From a bacterium UBP2_UBA2255 (GTDB taxonomy: Bacteria > Edwardsbacteria > AC1 > EtOH8): 23,732 bases of DNA. The stretch is taken from contig DDXR01000066.1 of NCBI GenBank assembly GCA_002347565.1, positions 30,565-54,296 on the forward strand, in the 5' to 3' direction. Positions 21,282-23,732 of the stretch are shown piece by piece (within the stretch, counting starts at the first letter, position 1; every line of letters starts with the position of its first letter). The notes beneath the pieces are model-generated. The model saw only the letters and a list, made by a program, of their open reading frames with translations. It did no database searches and had not been told where the DNA came from. The translations under genes were made by a program, and so were the position numbers.

Positions 21282-21908
21282 ATGGATAAGGGCGCCGCCC
21301 ACCCCGGCCAGCTGGAGGTCATCTGCGGCTGCATGTTCAGCGGCAAGACCGAGGAATTGATCCGGCGCCTCAAGCGGGCCACCTACGCCCGACAGCGGGT
21401 GCAGGTGTTCAAGCACGCGCTGGACGACCGCTACGACGAGATGGCGGTGGCGTCCCACAACGGCCAGCGGCTGCCGACCGTCCCGGCCGCGAGCACCGGC
21501 GACATCCTGGGCGCGCTGCGGCCCGGGGTCGAGGTGGTCGGCATCGACGAGGTCCAGTTTTTCGGCCCGGAGGTCGTGCCGCTGCTGGAGGCGCTGGTCG
21601 GCCGCGGCGTGCGGGTGATCGTCTCCGGCCTGGACCAGGACTTCCGGGGCGAGCCGTTCGGGCCCATCCCGCAGCTGCTGGCGCGGGCCGAGCATGTCGA
21701 CAAGCTGAGTGCAATCTGCACGGCCTGCGGCCAGCCGGCCACCCGCACCCAGCGGCTGGTTGACGGGCGGCCGGCGCCCTACGACGGAGAAGTGGTGTCG
21801 ATCGGGTCGTCCGAGAAGTATGAGCCGCGCTGCCGCGCCTGCCATCAGGTGCCGGGCCGGCCGCCGGGCCCGGCGATGAGCGAGGACGCGAACCGGTATG
21901 ATGGATAA
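21282..21908 (+). CDS. tdk: Thymidine kinase (type II, TK1-like)
   Basis: The 208-aa enzyme phosphorylates thymidine to dTMP for salvage. Family motifs are complete: P-loop GCMFSGKTEEL (16-26), VVGIDEVQFF with catalytic E90, GLDQDFRGEPFGPIPQLL, and zinc ligands C146/C149 and C184/C187. The substrate-binding stretch RLVDGRPAPYDGEVVSIGSSEKYEPRCRACH is present in the lasso/zinc region. The start at 21282 puts eleven residues before the core strand; the spacer from 21225 has no SD or clear promoter. It sits between the GNAT gene and the second ABC half, an unexpected housekeeping gene inside an otherwise exporter-like cluster. Confidence 0.95.
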   Translation: MDKGAAHPGQLEVICGCMFSGKTEELIRRLKRATYARQRVQVFKHALDDRYDEMAVASHNGQRLPTVPAASTGDILGALRPGVEVVGIDEVQFFGPEVVPLLEALVGRGVRVIVSGLDQDFRGEPFGPIPQLLARAEHVDKLSAICTACGQPATRTQRLVDGRPAPYDGEVVSIGSSEKYEPRCRACHQVPGRPPGPAMSEDANRYDG

Positions 21909-21911
21909 AGC

Positions 21912-23732
21912 ATGATGCACGGACAAGGCGGCGGCGGGCCGCAGGGGGAGGACGAACTCCTCGGCAACGTCTACGACGCCAGGCTGATCAAGCGCCTGCT
22001 GGGGCTGCTGCGGCCGTACGCCCCGTACTTGAGTCTGGGCATCCTGGTGCTGCTGGCGGTCACCGCTTTCGAGCTGGTGCTGCCCTACATTACCAAGGAG
22101 GCGATCGACCGGCACATCACCGTTTCCGGCAGGAAACTGGCCGCCGCGGGGGCGATCGAGGGAGCAGTGCCGCTGGCCGGGGACACGGTGTTGGTCGACG
22201 CCGCCCGGCTTGACGACGCGGGCCGGGCGAGGATCCGGGCGCTGGAGCGATCGGGCACGCTTGGCTCCGTCCCGTACTACTACTTTGACCTCGACCGGAC
22301 CGTGCGGGGGCAGCGGATGGATTCGCTGGTGGCGGCGCACCCGGGGCTGTTCCGCTCCTACGGCAGGACGGTCCTGATCGAGCACGCCCGGATGCGGGAG
22401 CTCGGAAGGCCGGCGCTGCGATTGCTGCGCGGGCCGGACTTGCGGGGCATCCACCGCTTCGGCCTGATCTTCCTGGGCCTGCTGGCCGCGAGCTTTGTGC
22501 TCAACTTCTGCCAAATGCTGCTGATCCAGTACGTGGGCCAGCAGTTCATGCACGGCCTGCGGCTGAAGATCTTTGAGAAGCTGCAGCGCCTGGACATGGC
22601 CTTCTTCGACCGCAATCCGGTCGGCCGGTTGGTGACCCGCGCCACCAACGACGTCGACGCGATCAACGAGGCCTTCGTGTCGGTGTTCTCCTCGCTGTTC
22701 CGGAACGCGCTGCTGATCGCCGCATTGATCGCGATGATGCTGAGCCTGTCGGTGCGGCTGTCGCTGGCGGCGTTCACCATGATCCCGTTGATCGTGGCCT
22801 GGACCGTCTACTTCCGGGTGCGGGCGCGCGACATCTACCGCAGGATCCGGGTGCGGCTGGCCCGGCTCAACGCCTACCTGCAGGAGAACTTCTCCGGGAT
22901 CCGGGTGGTCAAGATCTTCCGCCGCGAGGGGGAGAACAACAGGCGGTTTCGCGTCATCAACGACGATTACTTCTCGGCCAGCCTGCAGGAAGTGCTGGTG
23001 ATGTCTTTCTTCCGCCCGATGGTGGAAATCATCTCGGCGGCCGGCCTGGCCCTGATCATCTATTACGGCGGCCGCGGAGTGATCGCGTCCACCATCAGCC
23101 TGGGCGTGCTGGTGGCCTTCATCACCTACCTGCGAATGTTCTTCCATCCCATTCAGGAACTGACGGAAAGCTATACCGTCCTGCAATCGGCGATGGCAAG
23201 CTCGGAGCGCATTTTCCAGCTGCTGGACGAACCGGTGCTCATCGCCGGCCCGTCCTGCCCGGCTCCGGTAGAGCGGGCCAGGGGACGGATCGAGTTCCGC
23301 AACGTCTGCTTCGAGTACCTGCCCGGCGAGCCGGTGCTGAGGAACGTCTCCTTCTCGGTCAGGCCCGGCGAACGGGTGGCATTTGTGGGCGCGACGGGCA
23401 GCGGCAAGACCACCATCATCAGCCTGATCGCGCGGTTGTACGACATCCAGCGGGGTGAGATCCTGCTCGACGGGATCGACATCCGGAAAATGGACCTGTC
23501 AGACCTGCGGTCGCGGCTGGGTGTCGTGATGCAGGACGTCTTCCTGTTCGCCGGCGACGTCAAGGGCAACATCCGTCTCAACCGTGACCTCTCGGACGAA
23601 CAGGTCAGAACGATCGCGGCCCAGGTCCACGCCGATACCGTGATCGGACGCTTCCCCGGCGGCTACGACGAGGAGGTCCGGGAACGGGGCGTGACCCTTT
23701 CGGCGGGTGAGCGCCAGCTGCTGTCCTTCGCC
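21912..23732 (+). CDS. ABC exporter half-transporter with large extracytoplasmic insertion, 3' end beyond window
   Basis: The frame is open for 607 codons and runs off the window, so the Walker B, H-loop and end are unseen. The membrane domain resembles BmrD/YheH-type exporter halves (FFDRNPVGRLVTRATNDVDAINEAF, NAYLQENFSGIRVVKIFRREGENNRRF). Between TM1 (about 37-62) and TM2 (about 183-205) lies an insertion of about 110 residues that should face the periplasm. The ATPase part shows Walker A GATGSGKTT (493-501), Q-loop VMQDVFLF, and a signature LSAGE (596-600) in place of LSGGQ. It starts 3 nt after tdk; an adjacent ATG at 21915 is an equal choice. It probably pairs with the exporter half at 17901. 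Confidence 0.92.
   Translation, partial: MMHGQGGGGPQGEDELLGNVYDARLIKRLLGLLRPYAPYLSLGILVLLAVTAFELVLPYITKEAIDRHITVSGRKLAAAGAIEGAVPLAGDTVLVDAARLDDAGRARIRALERSGTLGSVPYYYFDLDRTVRGQRMDSLVAAHPGLFRSYGRTVLIEHARMRELGRPALRLLRGPDLRGIHRFGLIFLGLLAASFVLNFCQMLLIQYVGQQFMHGLRLKIFEKLQRLDMAFFDRNPVGRLVTRATNDVDAINEAFVSVFSSLFRNALLIAALIAMMLSLSVRLSLAAFTMIPLIVAWTVYFRVRARDIYRRIRVRLARLNAYLQENFSGIRVVKIFRREGENNRRFRVINDDYFSASLQEVLVMSFFRPMVEIISAAGLALIIYYGGRGVIASTISLGVLVAFITYLRMFFHPIQELTESYTVLQSAMASSERIFQLLDEPVLIAGPSCPAPVERARGRIEFRNVCFEYLPGEPVLRNVSFSVRPGERVAFVGATGSGKTTIISLIARLYDIQRGEILLDGIDIRKMDLSDLRSRLGVVMQDVFLFAGDVKGNIRLNRDLSDEQVRTIAAQVHADTVIGRFPGGYDEEVRERGVTLSAGERQLLSFA

Noticed and set aside
21237..23186. 649-codon open frame on the minus strand opposite tdk and the second ABC half
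   Set aside because: Its composition (His, Gln, Arg, Asp, Gly) is typical of an antisense shadow of GC-rich genes; the plus-strand genes have clear family motifs.
1..23732. CRISPR arrays, tRNA or rRNA genes, insertion sequences
   Set aside because: No regularly spaced direct repeats, no tRNA-like cloverleaf ends, no rRNA segments and no transposase motifs were seen on either strand.

Overview
The window is 23.7 kb of mostly GC-rich bacterial chromosome around a replication-origin region. It carries dnaA, dnaN, mnmG, clustered DnaA boxes and two parS-like sites. LpxB (lipid A synthesis), an OmpA-type envelope protein and a secreted protein with a type IX secretion (T9SS) sorting domain point to a diderm of the wider FCB/candidate-phylum group. 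I cannot name the species. Many genes have well-spaced sigma-70-like promoters, and several of these place the start codon almost at the predicted transcription start, suggesting frequent leaderless mRNAs alongside genes with clear Shine-Dalgarno (SD) sequences.

Layout. 1-792: 3' part of an M42 aminopeptidase. 816-2104: a strikingly AT-rich one-gene cassette (T9SS-sorted PPC-domain protein, minus strand), bounded by two identical 27-bp copies of a terminator hairpin. Its promoter has 12 consecutive G residues in the -35/-10 spacer. 2119-2945: a DUF805 membrane protein and a GNAT acetyltransferase (minus). 3296-4066: membrane-anchored M23 peptidase. 4134-4525: a possible short transcript and a DnaA-box cluster. 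4526-7223: dnaA, a second box cluster with a trio-like sequence, and dnaN, closed by a strong terminator. 7288-8490: a methyltransferase and a Dabb protein. 8605-10328: two translationally coupled EamA transporters. 10393-12102: OmpA-family protein (minus). 12224-14140: mnmG (minus). 14195-14263: parS-like pair, one inside a 52-bp palindrome. 14438-17749 (minus): MarR regulator, then the lpxB / small membrane protein / TPR / rluB operon. 17901-23732 (plus): ABC exporter half with a non-canonical ATPase site, methyltransferase, GNAT-thioredoxin-like fusion, thymidine kinase, and a second ABC exporter half cut by the window end.

How the parts fit. dnaA, dnaN, the flanking DnaA boxes and the parS sites form a plausible origin/segregation region, but recF, gyrB, rpmH, rnpA and parAB are absent from the window. 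The two ABC halves look like the two subunits of one heterodimeric exporter, separated by three smaller genes. The most unusual signals are the poly-G promoter of the secreted-protein cassette (predicted phase variation) and the duplicated terminator hairpin at the cassette's edges.
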